From positions 1 to 64,000 of the forward strand of contig JACKEP010000022.1 of NCBI GenBank assembly GCA_020632915.1: a stretch of 64,000 bases of DNA, in the 5' to 3' direction. The notes under the pieces are model-generated. The model was not told the origin of the DNA. It did no database searches and worked only from the letters and a program-made list of their open reading frames with translations. Position 1 is the stretch's first letter, and every line of letters begins with the position of its first letter. The DNA comes from Alphaproteobacteria bacterium. GTDB lineage: Bacteria; Myxococcota_A; UBA796; GCA-2862545. Both the position numbers and the translations under genes were made by a program. This document shows positions 16,593 through 25,445 of the stretch, one piece after another.

Positions 16593-18027
16593 TCGAAGCC
16601 GACGGGAATGGACGCGCCGTCACGCGATGGCAGCAGGCTACGCTACCCACGCACTGGCTTCCGGGGGGAACACCATGCGACCGAGAACCGTGGACGTCGC
16701 GACGCGCTTGGGGACCGTGCTGGCCCTGCTCGGTGCGTGCAACGGCACGACGTCCGACAAGACGGCCACCGACGACACGCTCGTGCTTCCGGACACGGGC
16801 GACGTGGTGGACAGCGACACGGTCGTCGTGGACACGGACGTCGTGGACACGGACGACACCGACCCGCTCGTCGTCGACACCGACACCGACACCCTCGTCG
16901 TCGACACCGACACCGACCCCCTCGTCGTCGACACCGACACCGACCCCCTCGTCGTCGACACCGATCCGCTCGATCTGCAGCTGCTGTCCACCTGCGTCGT
17001 ACCGACCACCTGGACGCCCGACACGGCCCTGTTCTACGGCCTCGTAGAGCTCACCGACTGCGTGCCCATCGACGAGAACGAGGTGTGCCCGTCCCCCAGC
17101 GACCCGCTGCCCTGGTCGATCCCCACGCCGGGCAGGCAGTGCACCACCGAAGAGACGCTGTGCATCACAGGCTTCGTGGGCCGTCAGGACGAGTCCTACG
17201 ACACGTTCTGGTGGGACACGGGCCGCCTGATCGACACCGCGACGGGCGCGCCGCTGCCCGTGCCGGGTCTCGACCGCTGCTGCTACACCTACATCGGTGT
17301 GCTCGCCACGTACCAATGCGGCCGGCCGTTCAAGCCGACGGGCAGCGCCACCACCGCCACGCTGGTGACCACCGCCGGCTGGTCCGGACCGGTCGTGCCC
17401 GCACCCGACGCCCACGCCGCCGCCCGGGCCCGCTGGACCGACGACGCCCTCGCCGAGCACGCCTCCATCGCGGCCTTCGCCGGCGTCGTCCTCGACCTGC
17501 TCGCCCACGGCGCCCCCGCCGACCTCGTCGCCGCCGCCCAGCAGGCCCTCGCCGAAGAGGTCGACCACGCACGCGGCGCCTTCGCCGTCGCCTCCCGTCT
17601 CGCCGGTGCGCCCGTCGGCCCCGGGCCCCTCGACACCCACCGCACCCCGCGCACCCTCGTCGACGTCGCCGTCGAGGCCGCTGTCGAGGGCGGGCTCGCC
17701 GAGGCCCTCGCGGCCGCCACCGCCGCCGCCCGTCTCGCCGTCGCCACGGACCCCGACGTCCGCACCCACCTCGCGCGCGTCGTCGACGACGAGGCACGCC
17801 ACGCCGTCCTCGGCTGGCGCATCGTCGACTGGGCCGTCGCCGTCGGCGGGCACGACGTCGCCCGCGCTGTCGACACCGCCCTCGCCGACGCCTTCCACCA
17901 TCACCTGCACGCCGACCTGCCCGACGAGCCCTGCGTCCCCGCCTGGGGACTCCCCGGCGTCGACGCGATCCGCGCGGCGCGGCACACCGTGCTCACCGAC
18001 GTGTTCGGCGTGAGCGAGGCGGCCTGA
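16593..18027 (+). repeat. tandem duplication unit B (1435 bp)
   Basis: Second unit, offset by 1435 bp from the first. It differs near its 3' end (the last ten codons and the sequence after the stop) from both upstream copies. Confidence 0.9.
16675..18027 (+). CDS. lipoprotein with Asp/Thr repeat linker and ferritin-like domain, copy 3
   Basis: A 450-residue lipoprotein of the same length as copy 2, with identical signal peptide, VVDTDTD linker and Cys-rich domain. The start of its ferritin domain (KPTGSATTATLVT, VVPAPDAHAAARARW) equals copy 1, while the end (DPDVRTHLARV, ARHTVLTDVFGVSEAA) is unique. This mosaic points to gene conversion or unequal crossing-over. All Glu and Glu-x-x-His residues of the putative diiron centre are kept, so the copy looks functional. 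It ends 15 bp from the converging small membrane gene. Confidence 0.85.
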   Translation: MRPRTVDVATRLGTVLALLGACNGTTSDKTATDDTLVLPDTGDVVDSDTVVVDTDVVDTDDTDPLVVDTDTDTLVVDTDTDPLVVDTDTDPLVVDTDPLDLQLLSTCVVPTTWTPDTALFYGLVELTDCVPIDENEVCPSPSDPLPWSIPTPGRQCTTEETLCITGFVGRQDESYDTFWWDTGRLIDTATGAPLPVPGLDRCCYTYIGVLATYQCGRPFKPTGSATTATLVTTAGWSGPVVPAPDAHAAARARWTDDALAEHASIAAFAGVVLDLLAHGAPADLVAAAQQALAEEVDHARGAFAVASRLAGAPVGPGPLDTHRTPRTLVDVAVEAAVEGGLAEALAAATAAARLAVATDPDVRTHLARVVDDEARHAVLGWRIVDWAVAVGGHDVARAVDTALADAFHHHLHADLPDEPCVPAWGLPGVDAIRAARHTVLTDVFGVSEAA

Positions 18028-18042
18028 TCGAACGGCGCGGCA

Positions 18043-18249
18043 CTACCGGTGGTGGTGCAGCTCCACCGCCGCGTGGCCGGTGCCGATGTCGAGCCAGGTG
18101 AGGAGCGGGCTGGCCAGCCAGCACACCGCCGCCGCGCCGAGCAGCACCGCGAGCTGGGCGCCCGCGCTCTCGACACCCGCGACACACACGACGGCTCCGA
18201 ACGCCAGACCACTGCCCAGGGCGAGCGCGGCTTCGACGACGTGGTTCAT
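18043..18249 (-). CDS. small membrane protein
   Basis: A 68-residue protein whose ATG is preceded by CTGGAGGTCAC. Two hydrophobic segments (about residues 8-26 and 32-52: ALGSGLAFGAVVCVAGVESA, then LAVLLGAAAVCWLASPLLTWL) and a His-rich end (AAVELHHHR). The His tail could bind metal, which would be interesting next to the ferritin-like genes, but that is speculation. Its upstream region holds a dense cluster of GTCAC/GTGAC words. Confidence 0.6.
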   Translation of the reverse strand: MNHVVEAALALGSGLAFGAVVCVAGVESAGAQLAVLLGAAAVCWLASPLLTWLDIGTGHAAVELHHHR

Positions 18250-18460
18250 GTGACCTCCAGTGGGCGGCGTCCGTGACCGTCACGACACCAATCTGTCACA
18301 TGACCATCGGATCAGCCACCCCTTCGTTGCAGGAGATGGTGTCCGCGGGACCAAACGTCACACGACACCTGGCACGAGGACCTCGTCTCCGTCGCCGTGG
18401 GCGCCTGTTCGGGGGATGGCGACGTCGCCCGGCTCGATTGTGACGAACGTGTGACGGTCG
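18250..18460. promoter_or_regulatory. intergenic region with clustered GTCAC/GTGAC words
   Basis: This gap upstream of the minus-strand gene at 18249 has no gene but several GTCAC words on either strand. They include a palindrome at 18272-18284 (CGTGAC, C, GTCACG), GTCACA at 18295, another GTCACA near 18357, GTGACG at 18440 and 18451, and an inverted pair GTGACG, GT, CGTCAC at 18451-18464 that runs into the end of the rRNA methyltransferase gene. This density is well above chance and suggests binding sites for one regulator. Confidence 0.45.
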
Positions 18461-19642
18461 TCACGAAGCCGCGGCACGCACGCACACCGCGGCGAACAGC
18501 GTGTCGGCGTCCACCTCAGGCGCGCCGTGCAACCCCTGGTGCACCAGCGTGTAGGCCGGGTGCGCCGCGAGGAAGGCGGCCACGACGTCCTCGTCCTCCT
18601 CCGGGCACACCGAGCAGGTGGCGTAGACCAGCCGCCCTCCGGGCCGCACGGCGGGCGCCGCCTGCGCCAAGAGCGTGTGCTGCAGCGCTGCCCACTGGGG
18701 CCCGGGCGCCTGACGGACGCGCGCGTCGGGGTTGCGGCGCCACGTGCCGCTCCCGGAGCACGGGGCGTCGACCAGCACCGCGTCGAACCCTCCGCGACGC
18801 GCCACCTCGCGGGGCAGGGCGATCGGCGCCTCCCCGTCCCACACCCCCACGCGCACGTGCTGCAGGCCCGCCCGCCGCACGCGCTGGCGCAGGCGGTCGA
18901 GGCGCGCGGTCGACACGTCCGTGGCGTGCAGCACGCCCTTGCCCGCCATCGTCGCCGCGAGCCGCACCGTCTTGCCGCCGGTGCCCGCGCACGCGTCCCA
19001 CACCGCCTCGCCGGGCGCTGCGGCCACCAGGTCGGCCACCTGCTGGCTGCCGAGGTCCTGCACCTCGAGCAACCCCTCCCGCCACGCCCGGCTGGACTCG
19101 ACGGGACGATCGCCCGTGATCTGCAGCGCGCCGTGGACCTCGCGCACCGTCCAGCCGTCGCGACGGAGCAGGTCCGCGGCGTCCTGCCGACCCCACGCCC
19201 ACAGCGGCGGACGCGTCTGCTGCACCGGCAGCCACCGGGCGAGGAACGCGGGGTCACGCCGCGCCAGCGACGGCGCCCACCACGGCGGCACACCCCACGC
19301 CACCAGCCGCTCGGCGAGCGGCAGGTCCGACGCGACCCCCGCGATCGGGCGGCGCACCGCCCGCAGGAACGGCGACCCCTCGTGGAACCAGGCGGCGACG
19401 AGGTCGTCGGGCGTTCGGATCGTGTCGACGAACCGCGCCCCGCCCACCCGCGACGCCGTCACCGCCGTGCCCCGCGCGCACACGGCCCCGAGCGCGGTCA
19501 TCCACCGCGCGCTGACCTCCGCCCGCCGACGCACGTCCCCGATCGCCCGCACGCGGGCCGACAGCCACCGGTCCAGCGGTGGGGGTGGGGTGTCGGCCGC
19601 GAGCCAGTCGCGCAGCGCCTGCAGGTCGTCGTCACGCCCCAC
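18461..19642 (-). CDS. RsmB-type rRNA (cytosine-C5) methyltransferase
   Basis: A 393-residue protein of the NOL1/NOP2/Sun family. The N-terminal 140 residues resemble the NusB-like RNA-binding part of RsmB in length and helical character, though shorter. The SAM-binding Rossmann domain has DACAGTGGKT (motif I), VDAPCSGSGTWRRNPDARV (motif IV with the PC cysteine) and YATCSVCPEEDE (motif VI with the catalytic TC cysteine). It should methylate cytosine in 16S rRNA; the exact target is not determined by sequence alone. It begins 6 bp after the TlpA-like gene and is probably the last gene of that operon. Confidence 0.88.
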   Translation of the reverse strand: MGRDDDLQALRDWLAADTPPPPLDRWLSARVRAIGDVRRRAEVSARWMTALGAVCARGTAVTASRVGGARFVDTIRTPDDLVAAWFHEGSPFLRAVRRPIAGVASDLPLAERLVAWGVPPWWAPSLARRDPAFLARWLPVQQTRPPLWAWGRQDAADLLRRDGWTVREVHGALQITGDRPVESSRAWREGLLEVQDLGSQQVADLVAAAPGEAVWDACAGTGGKTVRLAATMAGKGVLHATDVSTARLDRLRQRVRRAGLQHVRVGVWDGEAPIALPREVARRGGFDAVLVDAPCSGSGTWRRNPDARVRQAPGPQWAALQHTLLAQAAPAVRPGGRLVYATCSVCPEEDEDVVAAFLAAHPAYTLVHQGLHGAPEVDADTLFAAVCVRAAAS

Positions 19643-19648
19643 GCCGGG

Positions 19649-20218
19649 TCACTCCCCGTCGAGGACCCGCTTGATCACCGCGAGGTCGCCCGACGACAGC
19701 CCACCCGACCGCACGCAGCGGGTGTGGCCCTCGGGGTCGACCCAGAAGTGCAGCGGGATGGCGATGCTGCGCGGGAGCCCGACGCGGTCGAGCCAGGGAC
19801 CGATCACGTCGGTGCTGGCGATGCGCGGCATGCCGCGCACCTCGGGGTGACGCGACGCGAAGGCCGTCACCTCGGCCTGGCCCGCGTCGAACGACACGAA
19901 CACCAGGTCGACCGGACGCCCGGCCTCGTCGAGCTCGGCGTCCCACCGGGTGAGCATCGGCATCTCGGCGATGCACGGGCCGCACCACGTGGCCCACACG
20001 TTGTACCAGCGCCAGTGGCCCGTCGGGTCCGGTGCGGGCGTCGCCAGCTCGGGCAGCTCGAACGGCGGCGCTGCCGCTGCGGGGAAGTGCAGGTCGCAGA
20101 ACGCCTGCACCGCGTCGGCCTTGGGGGGCGCAGCCTGGACGGCCTCCACACGGCGCGGGACGGGCGTCTCCGAGGAGGACCCGCTGCAACCGGCCAGCAT
20201 CAGCATCCACACCAGCAC
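19649..20218 (-). CDS. TlpA/ResA-like thioredoxin lipoprotein
   Basis: A 189-residue lipoprotein: GTG start, signal LVWMLMLAGC (Cys about residue 11, a very short signal peptide), then a thioredoxin fold with the redox motif WATWCGPCIAEMP and the pattern VDLVFVSFD and PLHFWVDPEGHTR. Such proteins reduce or transfer disulfides in the periplasm, for cytochrome c maturation or repair. It lies 11 bp after the OmpA-like gene and two genes after the VKOR-DsbA fusion, so the operon covers both oxidising and thioredoxin-like disulfide chemistry. A longer start would give a poor signal peptide. Confidence 0.87.
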   Translation of the reverse strand: MLVWMLMLAGCSGSSSETPVPRRVEAVQAAPPKADAVQAFCDLHFPAAAAPPFELPELATPAPDPTGHWRWYNVWATWCGPCIAEMPMLTRWDAELDEAGRPVDLVFVSFDAGQAEVTAFASRHPEVRGMPRIASTDVIGPWLDRVGLPRSIAIPLHFWVDPEGHTRCVRSGGLSSGDLAVIKRVLDGE

Positions 20219-20229
20219 GGGCGCTCCGG

Positions 20230-20934
20230 TCAGAGGCGGCAGTCGATCCAGGACACGAACGCCGATCGGTTCAGCTCGGCGGTGGTGCAGGCGTCGGGGT
20301 CGCCCGAGCGGGACCAGTCGCAGAACCGGTCGTCGAGCTGGGCGAACTCCTCGCCGAGCCAGAGCAGGCCGACCTCCTTGTCGAGGTCGGGGTCCTGGAA
20401 CGTGGCGTGGAGGTAGTCGAGCACGGCCTTGCCGCGCCGCTCGGACAGGTCGCGGTTGTGCTCGGGGCTGCCCTCCGGCGAGCTGCGGGCCACCACGAAG
20501 AAGTAGGACGCGCCGCGCTGGTCGGCGAACAGCGACTGGAGCAGCTGGGTGTCGTCGGCGTCGAGGGTGTCGCCGTCGAGGTCGAACTGGATGATGCCCG
20601 CGCGCCCCGCGAGCGGGTCGAACAGGGCGTTGAAGTCGCTGCCCGCGAGCGTGGCCACCTGCGCGGCCTCGAGGGGCTGGCAGCCGCGGACCTCGCCGCC
20701 GGACAGCAGGCCACACGACTGCAGCACCCGTCGCAGCACCTTCTTGAGCTCGACCGAGCAGTAGTCGTCGTCGGCCGCCTGGGCCACGGCGACGGACGGC
20801 GCCTCGTCGGCCTGCTCGACGGCCTCGGCCTCGTCGAGGCGATCGGCCGCCGACAGCATCCACCACGCGGTGAGCGCGGGGACCACGATCAGGCCGCCCG
20901 CGAACAGCGCCCCTCGAACAGCGGTCGGGGTCAT
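20230..20934 (-). CDS. membrane-anchored OmpA-like domain protein
   Basis: A 234-residue protein with an N-terminal hydrophobic anchor (residues about 6-27, VRGALFAGGLIVVPALTAWWML). The C-terminal half resembles an OmpA-like peptidoglycan-binding domain: IIQFDLDGDTLDADDTQLLQ, YFFVVARSSPEG and NRDLSERRGKAVLDYL correspond to the family's strand, HTD-type and N-x-x-L-S-x-x-R-A blocks, though the usual GHTD motif is replaced by ARSSPEG. Six cysteines suggest disulfides. It overlaps the VKOR-DsbA gene by 4 bases (ATGA), so translation is coupled; it may be a substrate or a tether of the redox proteins. Confidence 0.75.
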   Translation of the reverse strand: MTPTAVRGALFAGGLIVVPALTAWWMLSAADRLDEAEAVEQADEAPSVAVAQAADDDYCSVELKKVLRRVLQSCGLLSGGEVRGCQPLEAAQVATLAGSDFNALFDPLAGRAGIIQFDLDGDTLDADDTQLLQSLFADQRGASYFFVVARSSPEGSPEHNRDLSERRGKAVLDYLHATFQDPDLDKEVGLLWLGEEFAQLDDRFCDWSRSGDPDACTTAELNRSAFVSWIDCRL

Positions 20935-22199
20935 CGGCCCTCCACGGCGCCACCCTGGGCGAGCAGGTGGGACAGGGCCCAGTCCAGGCCCAGGTCGGTG
21001 TCGTCGTCGCAGACCTTGCGGCCCTCGACGTAGAGCTGGGGCGTGAGCACGGGCAGCTGGTTGGCGACGATCCAGCGCAGCGACCGGTTCAGCCGCGTGC
21101 GCACCGCGGCCGAGCCGAGGCACTTGCCCACGGACGGGAACGCCGCCTTGACCATGCGCCCGGCGTCGTCCGGATCGACGCTGGCCGCGGCGCGGATCTC
21201 CTCGCCGTGCTCGAAGGCCCACGCGAGCACGGCGTCGGCCTGGTCGCCGGCGCAGAGCACCGCCTCGCTGACCGTGCACGCGCCGGGGTGGATCGCGCTG
21301 CCGACCATCCAGTTGCAGGTGTCGTCGAGGGGGAACAGCACCGCCTTGCGGTCGAGCCGCTCCCCGAGCCCCGACGCCTTCAGGCGCTTCTCCATGCCCG
21401 CACACGACGGGCAGAGCGGGTCGAGCACCTCGATGGCGTCGGCCCCGGCGCCGTGGGCACCGATGGGCACCAGGATGCCGTAGGGGTCGTCGGGCTTGGG
21501 CAGCGTGCCGCACGCGCCGACGAACCGGGTGAAGTCGGGCGCGAGCCCCGCGTAGAGCAGCACGGGCACGGCGACAAACAGCACGCCCTCGCCGAAGCCG
21601 CCCAGGTGCAGGCCCCAGGGGATCGGACCGCCGGCCGGCGCGAGGTCGTCGTCGAGCCCGTCGTCCTCCGCGTCGTCGTCGGCCTCGGCCAGCGCCGCGC
21701 CGTGGGGATCGCGGGTGAGCAGGCCGGCGAGCGCCGCGCCGAACCCGGTGAAGCTCGACAGGTAGATGCCGACGCACAGCTTGCAGAAGGCGTCGAGCTG
21801 CGTGAGCGCGATGAACCCGAAGAACAGCGACGTGAGCACGGGGAGCAGCCACGCGGCCACCAGGAACGCGCTCGCGTCGCGATCGTGCTGGCGCCGGTTG
21901 AGCAGCAGCTCCACCGCCCGGTAGAGCAGGAACGCGAACACCGCCATGCCGGGGAGCGCCACGGGCAGCCCGCCCCAGATCCGCGACCGGAACACCGACG
22001 ACCACGTGCTCATCAGCGCCACGTGGCAGCCCGAGGCCCCGCTGACGTCGAGCGCGTCGAGGCCCGGGATGAACGAGCAGTGGATGCCGTGGACCTGACG
22101 GTCGAGGTGCTGGACGAAGTCGGCCGTGGACCAGCCCGAGAAGGCCAGCCCGGCGACAGCCGCCAGCAGCATCACGATCGTGGACACACGCGGTCGCAT
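20931..22199 (-). CDS. VKOR-DsbA-type disulfide oxidase fusion
   Basis: A 422-residue membrane protein. Residues about 10-185 are a vitamin K epoxide reductase (VKOR) domain of several helices: SGASGCHVALMSTWSSVF and IWGGLPVALPG match the loop Cys and the family's GIP-type motif, and FCKLCVGIYLSS holds the active CXXC near residues 138-141. An acidic linker and a last hydrophobic helix (about 210-230) lead to a thioredoxin/DsbA-like domain with LDPLCPSCAG (CPSC about residue 262). The quinone-coupled VKOR half can reoxidise the DsbA half, forming disulfides in exported proteins. First gene of the operon; start at the ATG after GCGGGGGTG. Confidence 0.88.
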   Translation of the reverse strand: MRPRVSTIVMLLAAVAGLAFSGWSTADFVQHLDRQVHGIHCSFIPGLDALDVSGASGCHVALMSTWSSVFRSRIWGGLPVALPGMAVFAFLLYRAVELLLNRRQHDRDASAFLVAAWLLPVLTSLFFGFIALTQLDAFCKLCVGIYLSSFTGFGAALAGLLTRDPHGAALAEADDDAEDDGLDDDLAPAGGPIPWGLHLGGFGEGVLFVAVPVLLYAGLAPDFTRFVGACGTLPKPDDPYGILVPIGAHGAGADAIEVLDPLCPSCAGMEKRLKASGLGERLDRKAVLFPLDDTCNWMVGSAIHPGACTVSEAVLCAGDQADAVLAWAFEHGEEIRAAASVDPDDAGRMVKAAFPSVGKCLGSAAVRTRLNRSLRWIVANQLPVLTPQLYVEGRKVCDDDTDLGLDWALSHLLAQGGAVEGR

Positions 22200-22242
22200 C
22201 GACACCCCCGCAGCTGGAGCAACGGACCCGCCCGCGACTCTT

Positions 22243-22265
22243 GTCACGTCAAGTCACGAGGTGAC
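22243..22265. promoter_or_regulatory. GTCACG direct repeat plus inverted half-site
   Basis: GTCACG at 22243 and 22253 (10 bp apart, one helical turn) and GTGAC at 22261, the last forming an inverted repeat GTCAC, GAG, GTGAC with the second. It lies in the 258-bp divergent gap between the VKOR operon (start 22199) and the M36-like protease (start 22458). The same 10-bp-spaced pair occurs at 32890-32904. Confidence 0.45.
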
Positions 22266-22457
22266 GTATCGTCTGCGAGGCGCGCCGTCGAACGCCGAGT
22301 GTCCGCCGCGCGCATCACCGCCGGTCCGCGCGCTGTGGGCGTCGACTGCGGATTCTGCCGCACGGACGCAAGAAGGACCTGACAGCCGTCAAGTGTTCGT
22401 CCCCGACCGGGACGCCGCCGGAACCCTCCGGTACCCTCCCAGGGTCCAGGAGGTTCG

Positions 22458-25370
22458 ATGCTCCGCTCGCTTTCGTCTGTTTCGCTGCTGCCCGTGGCCG
22501 CCGCGCTCGCCCTCGCCGCCGCGACGCCCGCGTTCGCGGTGCTGCCGCCCTCGAACACGCCGGTCGGCGCCGAGCCGGTGCGCGTCCGTACCACCGACCC
22601 GGCGATGCAGGCCCTGCTCCACACCGATCCGGCGTGGCAGGACTTCGTCGCCCACGAAGGCGACGGCTGGCAGGCCCGCTTCGACCAGGTCACCCGCACC
22701 CCCCACCGCATGTGGGGCCCGGGCATCGACCTCGGCACGCTCGGCAGCGAGGCCCAGGTGGCCGAGGCCGTGCTGCGCTTCCTCGACGCCCACGCCTCGC
22801 TGCTCGGCCTCGACGGCAGCGACCTCGCCGTCCGCAGCGCGTCCTACGTCGCCAGCACCGACGCCTGGTACGTCGACGTCGACACCCTCGTCGACGGCCT
22901 GCCCATCTGGCGCGGCGGCGTCACGCTGCGCATCAAGCACGACAAGCTCGTGATGGTGGGCGCCGACACCTACCCCGGCGTGCCCGTGGTCTCCCAGCCG
23001 GTGCTGTCGGCCGCGCAGGGCATCACGGCCGCGCTGGCGAAGGGCCCCGCCCCGCTGGCCGAGCACACCAAGGTCGACGCGGCGCTCGTGCTGCTGCCGG
23101 TGGTCACCGCCGGCAAGCCGTCCCTGCACACGGTGTGGGAGGTCACCAGCAGCACGCAGACGCCGCGCGGCGACTGGCACGTGTTCGTCGACGCCGCCTC
23201 AGGCGAGGTGCTCGCGTTCTACAACCGGATCGCCTTCCTCGACGGCACGCTGATCGGCCAGCACGACGTGCGCCTGGGCAACGGCACCGTCACCACCGAC
23301 CCGCTCGCCGGCGTTCGCCTCGCGGGCGGCTCCAGCACGGTGTTCACGAGCGACACCGGCACGTTCACGTTGCCGGCCGCCGCCACCTACACCGTCAACC
23401 TCTCCGGCCAGCGCATCCAGGTGTCCGACTTCCTGGGCACGCTCACGCCGTCGGTCACGGCCGGCGTCACCACCACGGTCACCGGCGCCGACTTCAACAA
23501 CCGGCTCGCCGCGCTCACCACCTACTACTGGCTCGATCACGCCATGGCGTGGGGGCGCGTCTACGCCAACGAGGTCAGCTGGACCCGCACCGGCGTGCGC
23601 GCGACCGTCAACGAGAACGACGTCTGCAACGCGTTCTACGACGGCACCCTCAACTTCTTCAACGCCGGCAGCGGCTGCAACAACACCGGCCGCCAGGCCG
23701 ACGTCGTGATGCACGAGTGGGGCCACGGCCTGCACGACTACAGCATCACGTCGGGCTTCTTCGACGGCAGCCTGTCCGAGGGCGCGGCCGACTTCGTCGC
23801 TGCGCTGCAGTCCGGCGACAGCCGCCTGTCGCCCTACTTCTACACGGGCGGCGGCACGCTGCGGAACGCCAACAACAACAACCGCTGGCCCGACGACTAC
23901 ACCAACAACCAGCTCTACGTGCACGACAACGGGCTCATCTTCAGCGGCGCGATGTGGGACACGTGGCAGGCCCTGCGCCGCGACCTGGGCGACGTCGCCG
24001 CCTTCGACGTGGTCTCCGAGCTGTTCGTCAACATGCTCAAGGGCGGCCCCGACATCGAGGGCTCCTACGACGAGGCCGTGTTCGCCGACGACGACGACGG
24101 CAACCTCGGCAACGGCACGCCCCACCTCTGCCAGATCATCGAGGGCTTCAGCGGCCACGGCCTCGGCCCCGCGCAGACGTCCACGCTGGCCACCGACCAC
24201 ACCGCGCTGATCAACGTGCCCGCGGGCCAGCGCCCCACCGTGTCGATGTCGGTCGTGAGCGGCTCCAGCGCCTGCGGCGGCGACGCCACGGCCACCAGCG
24301 CGTTCGTCAACTGGCGCCGCGTCGGCGACCCGATCTGGCGCACCGCCAGCATGTCGATCTCCGGCGGCGTCGCGTCCTACGACCTGCCGGCCTTCAGCAC
24401 CGGCGACATCATCGAGTACTACGCCGAGCTCGGCACCGACACCGGCGACCTCGTCCTCGAGCCGTCGGGCGGCTTCATCCACCCCCACACCTACGTCGTC
24501 GGCCACATGCTGCCCGTCGGCTGCACCACGTTCGAGGCCAGCGACATGGGCCTGACCCACGCGCTGCTGTCGGGCACGTCCGGTTCCGGCGCCGACGACT
24601 GGCAGTGGGGCACGCCCATCGGTCTGTCCGGCGACCCGCTCGGCGCCTACAGCGGCACGAAGGCGTGGGGCAACGACATGGGCGGCACCATCGGCGGCAC
24701 CACGTTCAACGGCGCCTACCAGGACAGCAAGCACAACCGCCTGACGACGCCGTCGATCCCGATCCGGCACTTCCGCGACGTCATCGTCGCCTACCGTCGC
24801 TGGCTCACCATCGAGGACGGCACCTACGACCAGGCCTCGGTGCTCGCCGACGGCGCCACGATCTGGACCAACCACGCCTCCACGGCCGGTGACGAGCACC
24901 ACCTCGACACCGCCTGGGCGCTGCACGCCGTCAAGGTCGGCAGCGCCGCCGAGGCCGACGGGCGCGTCACCCTCGCCTTCGACCTGCAGTCCGACGGCGG
25001 CGTGAACTTCGGCGGCTGGAACGTCGACGACATCTGCCTGCTCGCCCCCGACACGCCGAACAACCGCCTGGGCATCGACGACCTGCGCGTCACGACGGCG
25101 GGCCCCGGCTACGCCTGGTCGTTCACCACGCCCAAGTACGGCCCCGTGCGCGACGTCGTGCTGGTGCGCACCGTGGGCCGCCTGCCCACCGGCCACACCG
25201 ACGGCACCACCGTGTTCCGCCAGACCAACCCCGGCCGCAGCACGCCCTACAGCGGCAGCGACACGCCCCCGGCCGGCGGCGGCACCGTCTACTACGCGGC
25301 CTACGCGTCCGACGGCACCGACTGGTTCAGCCTGACGCTCACCGGCCTGAACGCCGTCGCCGCGCCGTGA
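22458..25370 (+). CDS. secreted M36 (fungalysin)-like zinc metalloprotease
   Basis: A 970-residue protein with a Sec signal peptide (cleavage near AATPAFA, residue 27) and a strong ribosome site (AGGAGG). Residues about 50-260 resemble an FTP-type propeptide (LPIWRGGVTLRIKHDKLVMVGAD). A carboxypeptidase-regulatory-like segment follows, then the catalytic part: MHEWGHGLHD gives His419, Glu420, His423, and SLSEGAADF (Glu441) the third zinc ligand. The C-terminal 400 residues are beta-rich, including a jelly-roll-like region and LRVTTAGPGYAWSF. It is expected to be an extracellular protease, useful for predation or protein feeding. Stand-alone gene. Confidence 0.85.
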   Translation: MLRSLSSVSLLPVAAALALAAATPAFAVLPPSNTPVGAEPVRVRTTDPAMQALLHTDPAWQDFVAHEGDGWQARFDQVTRTPHRMWGPGIDLGTLGSEAQVAEAVLRFLDAHASLLGLDGSDLAVRSASYVASTDAWYVDVDTLVDGLPIWRGGVTLRIKHDKLVMVGADTYPGVPVVSQPVLSAAQGITAALAKGPAPLAEHTKVDAALVLLPVVTAGKPSLHTVWEVTSSTQTPRGDWHVFVDAASGEVLAFYNRIAFLDGTLIGQHDVRLGNGTVTTDPLAGVRLAGGSSTVFTSDTGTFTLPAAATYTVNLSGQRIQVSDFLGTLTPSVTAGVTTTVTGADFNNRLAALTTYYWLDHAMAWGRVYANEVSWTRTGVRATVNENDVCNAFYDGTLNFFNAGSGCNNTGRQADVVMHEWGHGLHDYSITSGFFDGSLSEGAADFVAALQSGDSRLSPYFYTGGGTLRNANNNNRWPDDYTNNQLYVHDNGLIFSGAMWDTWQALRRDLGDVAAFDVVSELFVNMLKGGPDIEGSYDEAVFADDDDGNLGNGTPHLCQIIEGFSGHGLGPAQTSTLATDHTALINVPAGQRPTVSMSVVSGSSACGGDATATSAFVNWRRVGDPIWRTASMSISGGVASYDLPAFSTGDIIEYYAELGTDTGDLVLEPSGGFIHPHTYVVGHMLPVGCTTFEASDMGLTHALLSGTSGSGADDWQWGTPIGLSGDPLGAYSGTKAWGNDMGGTIGGTTFNGAYQDSKHNRLTTPSIPIRHFRDVIVAYRRWLTIEDGTYDQASVLADGATIWTNHASTAGDEHHLDTAWALHAVKVGSAAEADGRVTLAFDLQSDGGVNFGGWNVDDICLLAPDTPNNRLGIDDLRVTTAGPGYAWSFTTPKYGPVRDVVLVRTVGRLPTGHTDGTTVFRQTNPGRSTPYSGSDTPPAGGGTVYYAAYASDGTDWFSLTLTGLNAVAAP

Positions 25371-25445
25371 CCTGACAGCCACGGCGCCGTCGGGGCGCCT
25401 GCGCTAGGGCATCCCCGGGGACACGACCACGCCCCGGGGGTGCCC

